This document shows positions 56,201 to 64,000 of a stretch of DNA of 64,000 nt, in pieces (position 1 is the first letter of the stretch; each line of letters starts with the position of its first letter). The DNA comes from Bugulina stolonifera. Lineage: Eukaryota > Bryozoa > Gymnolaemata > Cheilostomatida > Bugulidae. The DNA is taken from the NCBI GenBank assembly GCA_935421135.1, contig OW285196.1, forward strand, positions 3,887,001-3,951,000, in the 5' to 3' direction. Below the pieces are notes generated by a model that saw only the letters and a list, made by a program, of their open reading frames with translations, did no database searches and was not told where the DNA came from. A program made the translations under genes and the position numbers.

Positions 56201-56674
56201 TATCTCTACCAAAAATGCCAAGTCAGATGTACAGCTGATCAATCTTATTTACTAGTGAGAGACCACCTTACATCAGTTCACTAACCCTGGTCCATCTCTC
56301 TATGTGAATTATAGTAGGAGTTGTCGTTTTAGAAAACTCTGAGAGAAGACAACTCCTTATATATCCAACATTAATGCACATGTACATGTACATGGCTGTG
56401 GCATTGCTCGTTAAAAAAAAATTTAACATGCACATAAAAAAGTGGTCATACATACAACAATAATATGTACATAGACATGACTCTAAAACTAATCTATTTA
56501 ATATTGTAGCTTGGCCTTGCAGAGCTGTGGTTGTATGCTGCTATGCAGTTCTGTGAAGTCGGCTGCCCAGATATTATGAGTTTAACACCATGGGCTAAAA
56601 AGTTTGCAGAAGGTATAGAATCCGACCCTAAGCTTACTAAATACCTAGCAGAAAGACCTAAGTCTATGCTTTAA
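50299..56674 (+). CDS. Sigma-class glutathione S-transferase GST-1, complete, 4 exons
   Basis: Conjugates glutathione to electrophiles; sigma-class members in animals include prostaglandin D synthases. Exons 50299-50443, 52135-52227, 54741-54982 and 56510-56674 join in phase to 214 residues plus TAA, the usual sigma length. The thioredoxin-like N-domain has KLLYF with catalytic-type Tyr10, GEAIRLLYV, GQIPILTTSEGVLPESNVIARYVAKK (cis-proline and glutathione-binding Glu-Ser). The helical C-domain follows, with YIVGDDLGLAELWLYA and the terminal ERPKSML. The start is the first ATG in the conserved pre-ATG sequence. A second, broken copy of the last exon lies in intron 3 (55612-55776), so only the distal copy gives full-length protein. 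AATAAA lies at 56877. Confidence 0.93.
50545..50855. mobile_element. MITE-like hairpin in GST-1 intron 1
   Basis: Arms 50594-50638 and 50762-50806 are near-perfect inverted copies (CTGCAGGAGATGGCAATTAG against CTAATTGCCATCTCCTGCAG). Outer, more diverged arms rich in TTTTTAAAAA extend it to about 310 bp. No coding capacity. The corresponding GST-2 intron lacks it. Confidence 0.82.
50921..51007. repeat. 87-bp near-perfect palindrome in GST-1 intron 1
   Basis: TTATAAATTGTATTTA pairs with TAAATACAATTTATAA, and AGCTTTATT..CATGAATAGT with ACTATTCATG..AATAAAGCT, centred near 50966. It lies 65 bases from the 50545-50855 hairpin and could be part of the same insertion. Confidence 0.8.
51925..52085 (+). 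repeat. Intronic block shared by GST-1 and GST-2
   Basis: GAGACTCTGATTG, ACAACAGATCTGTAAAC and TACAAAGTGAGGAGCTTC recur in the same order at 60270-60440 in GST-2 intron 1. It is better conserved than its surroundings. No exon can be assigned. Confidence 0.7.
52576..52640 (+). other. tRNA-like (B-box) sequence, probably a pseudogene or SINE head
   Basis: TGTAGTGGTAGAGTGCTTGA resembles a tRNA D-arm/A-box, and GGGTTCTTATCCC forms a four-pair stem with a seven-base T-loop in the right place. The acceptor ends do not pair, so a functional tRNA is unlikely. Confidence 0.35.
52905..53032. repeat. 16-bp repeat GCTGTCGCTTTGACAT, 8 copies
   Basis: Eight almost identical tandem units in GST-1 intron 2, with a lone related unit at about 53338. 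The minus-strand frames reading KRQHVKATACQSDSMS are repeat artefacts. Confidence 0.95.
53741..54175 (+). repeat. 19-bp minisatellite in GST-1 intron 2, about 22 copies
   Basis: Units of CAGTCTGTATTGTAGTGGT and variants (ATGGT, TGGAC, CAATCT). The same family occupies the matching intron of GST-2 (62681 onward), so it predates the GST duplication. Confidence 0.95.
55433..55474. repeat. GTTGTC-family hairpin, proximal copy
   Basis: AGGAGTTGTCTT pairs with AAGACAACTCCT. It lies in the duplicated last-exon unit, upstream of the dead exon copy, and has a counterpart at 56316-56356. Confidence 0.75.
55612..55776 (+). pseudogene. Duplicated GST-1 last exon with nonsense codon
   Basis: Near-identical copy of the real last exon (56510-56674), with an intact acceptor (ATATTGTAG) and stop. 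The seventh codon is TAG (55630-55632) where the functional copy has TGG, so splicing to it would end the protein after LGLAEL, removing about 49 C-terminal residues. The duplicated segment (roughly 55015-56000 against 56004-56890) also copies the upstream intron, the hairpin and an AATAAA (55969). Either a recent dead copy or an alternative truncating terminal exon. Confidence 0.88.
56316..56356. repeat. GTTGTC-family hairpin, distal copy
   Basis: AGGAGTTGTC pairs with GACAACTCCT upstream of the functional last exon. It has diverged in the loop from the copy at 55433. Confidence 0.72.
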
Positions 56675-56876
56675 GTTATACAATGACTTGTAGTGCCTGA
56701 GTTCAAGTATGAGATTCATGGATCGATAAATTCTACAGCCACTACCGGCAGTTGGATGCCATTGAACAGTAATTCTATGGTGTACCCTCTACAGAATGCA
56801 GTAAAGTCGATTAGAAAATCGATGGCTTGATTAATTAACATCGTAGCATCCCTTCTCATTAATATATCTTATAGCA

Positions 56877-56882
56877 AATAAA
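56877..56882 (+). terminator. AATAAA polyadenylation signal of GST-1
   Basis: AATAAA 203 bases after the GST-1 stop codon, at the place equivalent to the AATAAA following the duplicated exon (55969-55974). Confidence 0.6.
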
Positions 56883-56890
56883 TTTCAGTA

Positions 56891-57504
56891 GGATTATACA
56901 TGTACAAGAGCCGGTCCCACACCACCAAGTATTGTCCTGACTCTGAAGTCTACAATGGTGGTACCTTTTTATTTCTTGTCACCCCATTATCTGGTTGTGT
57001 GTTTGCAGTCTTGCCTGGCTACACTACACCTACCTATCTCTCTGTAACCCTAGCTCCCTCTGGCCTGCATGTTGTACGGTTGTGCCTCAGCTACCCAGCC
57101 TAACACAACAGTGTACAAAAATAGTATTTACAGCCCTACAGCCCATGTATGTTAGAGTAAGATATCAATATAGGTTAGAAACAGCAGTTCTAGTTGATTC
57201 ATTTCTACATTTGCCATAAACATACCACATGTTTAATCTACAGTCTACTATCTGCAAACTACAGTCTACATGTACATACTCAAATTACAGTTAAGGTCCA
57301 AACTGCCTGCTAAACTTACGTGTACAAGTATGTAGCTAACGAGGATACTCGTGATGGGGTAGGGTTATTTGCATGGGCACTAATAAGCTACTGGTCATAA
57401 TTAGAAGTTATCCTCTCCCACGATAAATTGGGAGAGGACAACTTCTAATTATGATCAATAGCTTAGTAGTAGTGTCCATGGTCATTTGCCCATCTTGAAA
57501 CACA
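56891..57504. other. Spacer between GST-1 and the next GST unit
   Basis: No gene recognised. Open frames 56900-57103 and 56995-57219 show no domain. It contains the inverted-repeat element at 57372-57480. Confidence 0.55.
57372..57480. mobile_element. 109-bp MITE-like palindrome
   Basis: CATAATTAGAAGTTATCCTC on the left is matched by GAGGACAACTTCTAATTATG on the right around an eight-base loop. Outer arms (CATGGGCACTA/TAGTGTCCATG) are slightly diverged. Same GTTGTC core as the hairpins at 43512, 55433 and 56316. Confidence 0.8.
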
Positions 57505-58245
57505 TTCGCCAGTTGAATGCATTCTTACTACATGTATTTCTAGAATAAAAGACTTGAACAACACGTTGTCACTTTTCGGGTTGTCATCTAATGCATCATA
57601 GTTGTCACTTTATTAGGTTGTCACCTAATGCATCATGTAAGGAAAACTTCACTTGCCAAAATTATGTATGCATATTTTTGTCAGGCTTCCCAAGTTAAAT
57701 TTTTTGTTGTCAAAATAGGTGGTACGTTCTGAGATAAGCAATCACTTTCTACCATAGGGGTGCACGGAACTTGCATCTCTCTTAGATCAGCCAGTGAATA
57801 ATTTCATACGAAAAATTTCTTCAAAACACGAGATAACATGTGAAAGAGATGGAGTGGTTTTCTGCCAATTACATGTACTTTACAGAGCTGAATTTGATTC
57901 TAAAATGTACAGTACCATTTCACATGATTATCATTTGTGCATTTAGCGACAATGTGGAGTCTTTCATAAGTGAAATAAATGGACAGAGACAGTCTATTCT
58001 ATCCCTATTCCCATCTTATTATGAGCACCCCTAACATCATTGTGTCCTTGGGAGGAAATCAAAGGCTACAGAAGATATTCTGCCAGTGTCATTTTTAGCT
58101 GGGGTTCTACTGCAATTAGTTTGCTTAGTAGTTAGAAATGTAGCTGACCGACCCGCATACATACTAATTTCAAGAGTTCTGCAGTGTCATTATTTGATTA
58201 ATGACAGTGTTGGTGCAGACTGCAAACATTTCTCCCCTGTAATAT
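57505..58245 (+). repeat. GST-unit non-coding block R, copy 3, left part
   Basis: Diverged copy of the R block upstream of GST-2, interrupted at 58246 by a solo LTR and continuing at 59043-59260. It shares AACATCATTGTGTCCTTGGG and GAGTTCTGCAGTGTCATT with copies 1 and 2. Confidence 0.82.
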
Positions 58246-59042
58246 TGTAATGGTTTCAGGTTTGCGAGCGGCCGTCCTTGGACGACTGCCGACCCAAGAA
58301 ATGAAGTGCCTATGAGTGGTGCTAGGCCTTCTCATTACATGAAAGATCGAGCGGTCTCAGTAGTCAAAGTACTACCAGAGACGACCCATCTGGTCCCGAG
58401 TCTAGCCTGTAGACTATACTATGAAAGAGAGTGATCCGACCTAGTAGGCAGTTCGCTAAGCGAATGACCTGGCAAAAGGAAGTGAAAGTCTCTGTATCAA
58501 GTATAGATGTGTCTTTGTTGAAAGCCAAGCCAAGACTGAGACAACGAATGATAAAACATGGTCCTTTATATAGTATAAGAACTTCCGCTCGACGTAGTGT
58601 CGGGAAAAGATGACGTAGGGTCGTCCGGAAGTTGCGCAACAACATGGCCGCCGGAAGCCCGACGGCCGACCCAAAATAGGTCGGGTTATACAAAAGTTGC
58701 TTATAATCATCCAATTCATGTACAAAATGAATATCAAGGGATTCTGAGAGGTCAGGCCTCTTTACATGGGTATACAGGTACCAAAAGACTCAGTAATTGC
58801 CATACATGAATGTACGTTGGTATATAGTTAAGTAGAATAGATATAAACACATAGATACACGTATTTAGACAGTAAATGAATGGTTTAGACATGCAATACA
58901 GTTGAGTATGAGTATACGAACAGCTGGATATGAGAGTACGAGTGTTAGCTGAGTAGTGCTGTGGCAACTACTAGGCACTTAAGGTGCTATGGGGTTTTAT
59001 CCGGGTAGCTGGAGTCGTATACAAATGTCCTGTACCATCACA
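58246..59042 (-). mobile_element. Solo LTR, copy 2 (797 bp), with 4-bp target duplication
   Basis: On the minus strand it starts TGTGATGGTAC and ends GAAACCATTACA, so the ends are TG/CA with a short inverted repeat TGTRATGG/CCATTACA. ATAT flanks both sides, and paralogous R blocks show the uninterrupted site (TAATACATGTAGTGG). Internally, minus strand, it has a TATA motif (CTATATAAAGG near 58565) and lies antisense to GST-2. No internal retroelement coding region is next to it. The segment 58780-58990 differs from the other copies. Confidence 0.92.
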
Positions 59043-59995
59043 ATATACATGTAGTGGTATTGGCTGTCAGTATGTCACAAGCACTATACTACAGAATTAT
59101 ATATGTACATGCTTTACTTGTGCCCAATACCAATACACTGTATGTTATACCTGACACAATCCTTATGTCACACTATTAGTCAACCCTCCCAGTGTGCACT
59201 ACAGTTTCTACCACTCCCTAGCTCTAGCCCTCAATCTACACCATAGGTAAGGTTTGATACACTGTTTATACACATGTATGTACATGTACGTGCATTGTTC
59301 ATGTTAGTGTATGGTGGCAAGCCGTGTGCTTGCTTTTATCTGCGTAAAATATCTTTATGTAATTATTCATATACATGTACATGTACATATTGTAGTTTTT
59401 AATTTTTGATATGCAATGGGAATGTGAAGTGTTCAAATAATCTTGAGGGATTAAGTGCTCTAGTTTAAACTTTCACAAGAATATAGTTAAGAAATACATG
59501 TAAATCTCAAGTAGCCATGCATTGTGTTCAATCAACTTCCCATGTATGTGCCGAATTAAGCGACCTACGTATGTGCTTCCGCCGGGATAGTAATACATGT
59601 AGATAGCGATCAATATCTTACTGAAGTTCACATACAGTATATTATAATAATATAGATTAATGTGGTATGTACAACATACATGCATGTATATTTTACCAAA
59701 ATGAATGTACATGTCATAAGTAGCCATGTAGGGTAGCAATGTCGGATTTTGCTATATTCGATATTATATTCAATGTCTGATAGCTTGGCAACTAAATTTC
59801 AACAGTGACAAAAATGATCTACATTTCAAATTCAGGTTAACTCTGGTCCCTTTCAAATTCTTCTTCTGGTCCAAGTTGAAATGAATGGTTATGTCTCACA
59901 TCTCACATCACATTCAAATATTCGAATGCATGCCTATTTAACCTGTTCCAAGAGTTTACAGTTGGTTCAATATCTACCTCAAAATTTGTCAGGAA
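59043..59995 (+). promoter_or_regulatory. Rest of block R3 and GST-2 upstream region
   Basis: Equivalent to 49435-50298 upstream of GST-1, including AACTTTCACAAG../ATTTCACAG regions, TAGCCATGCATTGTGTTCAA and CTCAAAATTTGTCAGGAA before the ATG. The 17-bp array of the GST-1 copy is nearly absent here. Confidence 0.5.
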
Positions 59996-62638
59996 ATGGC
60001 CGAGTGCAAAGACAAGCTGCTATACTTGAACGCCCGAGCTAGAGGTGAAGCTATCAGACTGTTGTATGTTGCTGGCGGGAAGGAGTTTGTTGATGAGAGA
60101 ATTAACTTTGCATCTGCAGAATTCAAAGACAGAAAGAAAGGTGCAATATTCTAAAAACATGTACACAGATTGAATTTGCGCCCCTCCTCCATTTCATTTT
60201 CGAATAAAAATTGACAACAAAACCATTGATATGAAGCAATACAATTAGACAACAAATAGAGTATTAGTATTAATATTAAATCACGGACATTAGTATGAGA
60301 TGAATCTGCAATGGCTGCCGAGACTCTGATTGGTTTTGACAACAGATCTGTAAACAAGTTTTAGTACAAAGTGAGGAGCTTCGACAGCTGGATAATGACA
60401 ATGTGCTTGCGCAGTTTAGTTTGCATACAACCAGACTATATACATGCGTAGTCTGGCTACATGCAAACCTATGGGTCACAGTACATGCTAATCAACTATA
60501 TGTACATTGCTACAGCTCAGTTTTATGAAATTGGCATGTAATACGTACATGTATATTAGGGTGTTTTATGTGTGCACATGTGCGGGTACCTGCAGTGTGA
60601 GTACGGGAGTAGTTCATGAGTAGTCTATTGAACTAACTCCTTATTACATAACACTGAGCTGTAGCAATGCAGTTGATTATGCATGTACTGTGACCCACAG
60701 GTTCTACATGTAGTTATTACTGTCTTAGAGCTAACATGAGTTCTATCAGTGATAGTTTAGGACTTCGGGCTTTCAGTCCTGAAGGACTTACGCTGGAAGC
60801 ATGCTATTCTAGAAAAACAACTCCAATTAGATTCTCTGTGAAAGTATATCATGAGTCTTTATTGTGCTCCAAGTAACAACTGAATCAATACATAAAAATG
60901 ATTGCCTTTTATGCATTTTAACTTCTGACAACTTCCGGTAAAAGGTACGACCGCTACTCAGTCTTAGGTACTGTGCAATATATGAAAAAAAGGACAAGTG
61001 TAATGGTTTCTGTGATTTGGTGCGGTCGTCCTTGGACGACTATCGACCCAGAAATGAAGTGCCTATGAGTGGTAATAGGACTTCGCATTACATGAAAGAT
61101 CGAGCGGTCTCAGTAGCCCAAATACTACCAAAGACGACCCATCTGGTCCCAAGTCTGACCTTCAGACTATACAATGAAAGAGAGTGATCCGACCTAGTAG
61201 GCGGTTCGCTAAGCGAATGACCTGACAAAAGGAAGTGAAAGTCTCTGTATCAAGTATAGATGTGTCTTTATTGAAAGCCAAGTGTAGACTGAGACAATGA
61301 ACAGTAAAACAGTGCCCTTTATATAGTATAAGGACTTCCGGCCGACGTGACGTCGGGAAAAGACGACGTGTGGTCGTCCGGAAGTTGCGCAACAAGATGG
61401 CCGCCGGAAGCCCGACGGCCGACCCAAAATAGGTCGGGTTCTACAAAAGTTGCTTATAATGGTCCAATTCATGTACAAAATGAATATCAATGGATTCTGA
61501 GAGGTCGGGCCTCTGTACATGGGTATAAAAGGCATTAAAAGACTTAGATATAATCATATAATCATATACAACAATATAAGAGTAAAGTACAAGCAGATAT
61601 ATACATGTATGCACACAATAATGAGTGTCAGATGTAAGATACGACTTGGCGTACCATCACACAAGGTCGGTCACATACAGAAAATAGCACATAATATTGC
61701 ATATCCAATAAGTATAAAAGGGTAAAAATACAGAGCTGGATCTAAGTCAAGTCAAGTCAAGTCACAAGTCGACTTGACTTGGACTTGCTAACATGTTAAC
61801 TTGACTTTGACTTGCACACCAATGTGACTTGACTTGACTTGGACACATGAATGACTTGTGACTTTGACTTGGATAATGACACATAGAGGATAAAAATTTT
61901 GTACAGTCTCAACCGTAGTGCCAATATTACTACACATATAGGCTAGTTGCCATAATTTAATAACAATATACATGCTAAACTACACCTTGGCACAGTTTTT
62001 CATGCATTGAAATGTCTACTAAAAGAGAAAAGTGATGTTTTGGGAGATGTAAAAGTTTTAAAGTTGTCTCCCACTTGACTTGCATTTCGACTTGCAAGTA
62101 GACAAGTCGACTTCCACTTGACTTGACTTGTGACTTGCATGACGACTGACTTAACGGAACTTGAGGCAGCACTGACTTGACGTGGACTTGACTTATCTCC
62201 AAAATTTTAGAAATGACTTGACTTGTTGACTTGGACCCAACTCTGTAGAAATATAGGGAGTACTCGGCCCTATACAAGCACGCATTTAAGTAATATTTAC
62301 AGGTAATTATGAACACCGTACTACAAATACAAGATTATAGTTATAGACAATTACATACTATTTACACAATGTCAATGTCAATGGGAGGTATCCTTCTCAC
62401 TACACCACTACCTTGTATTTCAGATCTCCCTCTGGACCAGATACCTACATGTATATTGACTACATAGTGTGTCATAATACTTGAATGTCACCTAACTATA
62501 AAACATAAATTGGTACGTAATACGTATATTACCTGATAATTTCAGATCTCCCTCTGGGCCAGGTACCGATACTGACTACAAATGAAGGAGTTCTACCAGA
62601 GTCAAATGTTATCGCCAGATACGTTGCTAAGAAGCTTG
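59996..62638 (+). CDS. Sigma-class glutathione S-transferase GST-2, first two exons, incomplete at window edge
   Basis: Exon 1 at 59996-60140 and exon 2 at 62546-62638 match GST-1 exon for exon, with the same lengths (145 and 93) and phases. They encode 79 complete residues: KDKLLYLNARARGEAIRL, then LPLGQVPILTTNEGVLPESN and VIARYVAKK. Tyr10 and the glutathione-binding Glu-Ser are kept, so no sign of decay so far. Differences cluster in the protein surface part of exon 1 (FDAR/LNAR, RISLASGE/RINFASAE). Later exons must lie beyond 64000. A solo LTR, a GACTT array and a broken exon 2 copy sit in intron 1. Confidence 0.9.
60270..60440 (+). repeat. Intronic block shared with GST-1 intron 1
   Basis: Counterpart of 51925-52085, including GAGACTCTGATTG and ACAACAGATCTGTAAAC. 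Confidence 0.7.
60999..61661 (-). mobile_element. Solo LTR, copy 3 (663 bp), with 4-bp target duplication
   Basis: The ends are TGTAATGG on the plus strand and CCATCACA, flanked by CAAG on both sides (60995-60998 and 61662-61665). On the minus strand it has CTATATAAAGG and AATAAAG, i.e. promoter and polyadenylation signals in LTR order. Very similar to copy 1 in myosin intron 32. It lies in GST-2 intron 1, antisense to the gene. Confidence 0.94.
61745..62235. repeat. GACTT-rich array, partly inverted
   Basis: Repeated CAAGTC and GACTTG words occur in both orientations, densest at 61745-61860 and 62075-62235, separated by a less repetitive middle. Confidence 0.85.
62424..62467 (+). pseudogene. 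Fragment of GST exon 2 with its acceptor
   Basis: TTTCAG followed by ATCTCCCTCTGGACCAGATACC copies the acceptor and first 22 bases of exon 2, then shows TACATGTATAT before TGACTACATAG, where the frame is lost. It stands 122 bases upstream of the intact exon 2 (62546). Confidence 0.8.
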
Positions 62639-62680
62639 GTAAGTTGTGTTGTCCCACATAACTGGGGGGGGGGGGGGGGT

Positions 62681-64000
62681 TTAGTCTGTATGGTAATGGT
62701 CAGTCTGTATTGTAGTGGTCAGTCTGTACTGTAATGGTCAGTCTGAATTGTAGTGGTCAGTCTGTATGGTAATGGTCAATCTGTATTGTAGTGGTCAGTC
62801 TGTATTGTAATGGTCAGTCTGTATTGTAGTGGTCAATCTGTATTGTAGTGGTCAGTCTGTATTGCAATGATCAGTCTGCATTGTAATGGTCAATCTGTAC
62901 TGTAATGGTCAGTCTGAATTGTAGTGGTCAGTCTGTATGGTAATGGTCAATCTGTATTGTAGTGGTCAGTCTGTATTGTAATGGTCAGTCTGTATTGTAG
63001 TGGTCAATCTGTATTGTAGTGGTCAGTCTGTATTGCAATGATCAGTCTGCACTGTAATGGTCAATCTGTACTGTAATGGTCAGTCTGAATTGTAGTGGTC
63101 AGTCTGTATGGTAATGGTCAGTCTGTATTGTAGTGGACAGTCTGTATTATAATGGTCAGTCTATATTGTAAGGGTCAGTCTGTATTGTAATGGTTAGTCT
63201 ATATTGTAGTGGACAGTCTGTATTGTAATGGACAGTCTGTATTATAATGGTCAATCTGTATTGTAGTGGTTAGTCTGTATTGTAATGATCAGTCTGTATT
63301 GTAATGGTCAGTCTATATTGTAATGGACAGTCTGTATTGTAATGGTCAGTCTATATTGTAGTGGACAGTCTGTATTATAATGGTCAGTCTGTATTGTAGT
63401 GGTCAGTTTGTATTGTAGTGGTCAGTCTGTATTGTAGTGGTCAGTCTATATTGTAATGGTCAGTCTGTATTGCAATGGTCAGTCTGTATTGTAATGGTCA
63501 GTCTGTATTGTAATGGTCAGTCTGTATCATAATGGTCAGTCTGTATTGTAGTGGTCAGTCTGTATTATAATGGTCAGTCTGTATCATAATGGTCAGTCTG
63601 TATTGTAGTGGTCAGTCTGTATTATAATGGTCAGTCTATATTGTAATAGTCAATCTGTATTGTAGTGGTCAGTCTGTATTGTAATGGTCAGTCTGTATTG
63701 TAATAGTCAGTCTGTATTGTAATGGTCAGTCTGTATGGTAATGGTCAATCTGTATTGTGGTGGTCAGTCTGTATTGTAGTGCTGTAATGGTCAGTCTGTA
63801 TTGTAATAGTCAGTCTGTATTGTAATGGTCAGTCTGTATGGTAATGGTCAATCTGTATTGTGGTGGTCAGTCTGTATTGTAGTGGTCAGTCTGTATTGTA
63901 ATGATCAGTCTGCATTGTAATGGTCAGTCTGTATTGTAATGGTAAATCTATATTGTAATGGTCAGTCTGTATTGTAGTGGTCAGTCTGTATAGTAGTGGT
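62681..64000 (+). repeat. 19-bp minisatellite in GST-2 intron 2, about 69 copies, runs off the edge
   Basis: Same unit family as 53741-54175 (CAGTCTGTATTGTAGTGGT) but expanded at least threefold. It follows a poly-G run just after the exon 2 donor. A higher-order period of 171 bp (nine units) is visible between 62726 and 63068. Confidence 0.97.

Overview
This is nuclear DNA from an invertebrate animal. Coding exons are short and separated by many GT-AG introns, the DNA is AT-rich, and every recognisable protein is metazoan: a class VII myosin, a RagA/B GTPase, sigma-class glutathione transferases and a BAG1-like cochaperone. The compact, intron-dense layout would suit a sponge or another early-branching animal, but that is inference. 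I spliced all gene models by hand. The exon phases close without a break, which is the main internal support for the boundaries.

Layout. 1-300 is a CTAC microsatellite. A four-exon BAG1-like gene (+) lies at 2170-4274. A complete 42-exon myosin VII gene (-) runs from its start codon at 31835 to its stop at 5897 and encodes 2181 residues: motor, IQ motifs, charged helix, MyTH4-FERM, SH3, MyTH4-FERM. It converges on the BAG1-like gene. A 7 kb gene-free region (31836-38892) separates it from a divergent RagA/B GTPase gene (+, 38893-44089, 307 residues). From about 44.8 kb to the end is a tandem segmental duplication carrying sigma-class GST genes. GST-1 (50299-56674) is complete, with a duplicated and dead copy of its last exon. 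GST-2 (59996 onward) runs off the right edge. Each GST unit is preceded by a copy of the same roughly 1 kb non-coding block.

Mobile and repeated DNA. Three related solo-LTR-like elements are present, two with clear 4-bp target duplications. There is a 2.5 kb element with about 35-bp terminal inverted repeats, several MITE-like hairpins, and many minisatellites.

The most unusual feature is that several minisatellites start exactly at a 5' splice site and copy it in every unit (myosin introns 4, 14, 18 and 37; Rag intron 5; degenerate in myosin intron 31). They make arrays of up to 17 tandem donor-like sites in two unrelated genes. Other arrays abut acceptors (myosin exons 22 and 29). Terminal or internal GST exons are also partly duplicated with their acceptor sites. 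Together these suggest a genome in which tandem duplication across exon-intron junctions is a frequent source of intron growth.

The proteins are housekeeping or structural: actin-based transport and adhesion, amino-acid signalling to TORC1 at the lysosome, glutathione conjugation, and Hsp70 co-chaperoning. Nothing suggests they form one pathway or operon.
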